A stretch of DNA of 5,444 bases. It comes from Kiritimatiellia bacterium (GTDB lineage Bacteria; Verrucomicrobiota; Kiritimatiellia; RFP12; UBA3636). The notes below the pieces were generated by a model. That model saw only the letters and a program-made list of their open reading frames with translations. It was not told the origin of the DNA and did not search any database. Position 1 is the first letter of the stretch; each line of letters starts with the position of its first letter. Location of the stretch: the NCBI GenBank assembly GCA_017413145.1, contig JAFPUX010000185.1, positions 1-5,444 of the forward strand, read 5' to 3'. Below, in pieces: positions 4,480-5,444 of this stretch. The translations under genes were made by a program, and so were the position numbers.

Positions 4480-5397
4480 ATGGACGCCCCCCATCCCCAC
4501 CCGATTCGCCATCCCCTGACGCTCAAACCGCTGCCGATCCCGCACCCCCATGCGGCGGAAGCGGAGCCGGCCCCCGCCGTCCCGGAACCCGTCCCCGCGG
4601 AAACGCCCGTCCCTGTGCCCGTCCCCGCGGAAGCCGCGGAAGAATCCGTCCCGAAAGAAGCCCCCGCGGAGGCCTCCCACACCCTGCTGGCGCGGGATCT
4701 CGTGAAGAGCTACAAGGGCCGCACCGTCGTTCGCGGCGTCACGATCCACGTCGACAAGGGCGAGGTCGTGGGCCTGCTCGGGCCCAACGGCGCCGGCAAG
4801 ACGACGAGTTTCTACATGATCCTCGGCCTCGTCCGGCCGGACCGCGGGGAAATCGTGTTCCAGGGCGAAGACATCACGAAGAAGCCGGTCTACAAGCGCG
4901 CCCGGGCCGGCCTCGGCTACCTCGCCCAGGAACCGTCGATCTTCCGCAAACTCACGGTCGAACAGAACATCGCCGCGATCCTCGAGACGACGGACCTGTC
5001 GCGCGACGAGCGGAAACGGCGCCTCGACGGACTGTTGGAGCGCTTCGACCTCGCGAAAGTCCGCAAGCAGTACGCCTACACGCTCTCCGGCGGCGAACGC
5101 CGCAAGCTCGAGATCGCCCGCGCGCTCGTGCAGAACCCCGCGATCCTGATGCTCGACGAACCGTTCGCCGGCGTCGACCCCATCGCCGTCGAAGGCATCC
5201 GCTCGATCGTGCACGACCTCAAGGCGGACGGCTACGGCATCCTCATCACCGACCACAACGTCCGCGAGACGCTTTCCATCGTCGACCGCGGCTACATCCT
5301 GATCGACGGGACCGTCATCAAGGAAGGCAGCGTCGACGAAATCGTCTCCGACCCCGTCGTCCGCAAGGAATACCTCACCGACGACTTCCGCATGTAA
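4480..5397 (+). CDS. lptB: LPS export ABC transporter ATPase LptB with unusual N-terminal extension
   Basis: LptB is the cytoplasmic ATPase that, as a dimer under LptF and LptG, drives LPS out of the inner membrane. From residue 69 the protein matches LptB throughout: Walker A GPNGAGKTT (101-109), Q-loop Gln150 in YLAQEPSIF, signature LSGGE (202-206), Walker B ILMLDEP (222-228), D-loop AGVDP (230-234) and switch His259 in ITDHN. The GLGYLAQEPSIFRKLTVEQNI stretch and the end EYLTDDFRM are characteristic of LptB rather than other ABC ATPases. The full 305 residues exceed the usual 240 or so because of a 68-residue leader rich in Pro, Ala, Glu, Val and His. No ATG occurs between the first codon and the core, so the leader is probably translated unless a GTG such as codon 75 is used. 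The start lies 7 bases after lptA and has no strong Shine-Dalgarno, suggesting coupled translation. Confidence 0.96.
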   Translation: MDAPHPHPIRHPLTLKPLPIPHPHAAEAEPAPAVPEPVPAETPVPVPVPAEAAEESVPKEAPAEASHTLLARDLVKSYKGRTVVRGVTIHVDKGEVVGLLGPNGAGKTTSFYMILGLVRPDRGEIVFQGEDITKKPVYKRARAGLGYLAQEPSIFRKLTVEQNIAAILETTDLSRDERKRRLDGLLERFDLAKVRKQYAYTLSGGERRKLEIARALVQNPAILMLDEPFAGVDPIAVEGIRSIVHDLKADGYGILITDHNVRETLSIVDRGYILIDGTVIKEGSVDEIVSDPVVRKEYLTDDFRM

Positions 5398-5401
5398 CCC
5401 C

Positions 5402-5443
5402 ACCTCCGACCTCTCACCTCTCACCTCTCACCTCTAACCTCTA
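5402..5443 (+). repeat. ACCTCTC heptamer array after lptB (cut by window edge)
   Basis: Six units of 7 bases follow one another: ACCTCCG, three ACCTCTC and two ACCTCTA. The array starts 4 bases after the lptB stop and runs to the last base but one of the window, so its full length is unknown. The unit and orientation are those of the array in front of lptA. No terminator hairpin is seen between lptB and the array. Confidence 0.85.
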
Positions 5444-5444
5444 A

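Noticed and set aside
4444..5424. Long open frame on the minus strand across lptB
   Set aside because: It is the antisense shadow of lptB in GC-rich DNA. The protein is low in sequence complexity (Asp, Val, Ala, Arg) with no domain, while the + strand encodes a complete ABC ATPase.

Overview
The window is a gene-dense, very GC-rich stretch of bacterial chromosome with every supported gene on the + strand. Four of the genes can be named with good confidence, and all belong to the Gram-negative outer membrane: kdsB and kdsA (making and activating Kdo, the inner-core sugar of lipopolysaccharide) and lptA and lptB (carrying LPS across the periplasm), with an LptC/LptA-like periplasmic protein between them. 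The host is therefore a diderm with LPS. Promoter -10 boxes of the form TAGAAT, strong G/C preference at third codon positions, Pro/Ala-rich tails and direct kdsA-lpt linkage would fit a Verrucomicrobia/Kiritimatiellae/Lentisphaerae-type member of the PVC superphylum (chlamydiae also have kdsA close to an lptB-like gene). That placement is inference and of low to moderate confidence; the sequence holds no marker gene.

Layout. 2-148 is the C-terminal tail of a gene, possibly a penicillin-binding protein 1C-type glycosyltransferase/transpeptidase. A promoter at 145-173 serves a 337-residue, single-pass membrane-anchored protein (198-1211) with an AsmA-like N-terminus, an isolated motif resembling the Na+-pumping decarboxylase beta subunit, and a Pro/Ala tail. 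A 73-base gap of short tandem repeats precedes a 108-residue two-helix membrane protein (1285-1611). Between it and kdsB (1727-2476) lies a candidate 40-codon ORF (1608-1730) that overlaps both neighbours by ATGA. Two strong hairpins lie inside it, the second reaching into the kdsB ribosome-binding site. A good extended -10 promoter (2515-2543) then drives kdsA (2575-3450), which overlaps the LptC-like gene (3447-3938). After a 36-base gap holding a probable -10 box and ACCTCTC repeats come lptA (3975-4472) and, 7 bases later, lptB (4480-5397). The same ACCTCTC repeat resumes after lptB and runs to the window edge.

How the genes work together. KdsA makes Kdo-8-phosphate from arabinose-5-phosphate and PEP. 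After dephosphorylation by KdsC (not in the window), KdsB activates Kdo as CMP-Kdo for transfer to lipid A. LptB powers extraction of the finished LPS from the inner membrane, and LptC/LptA-type beta-jellyroll proteins carry it over the periplasm. LptF, LptG, LptD and LptE, KdsC and KdsD are not in the window. No tRNA, rRNA, CRISPR array, insertion sequence or convincing intrinsic terminator was found, and no gene-free stretch exceeds about 100 bases.
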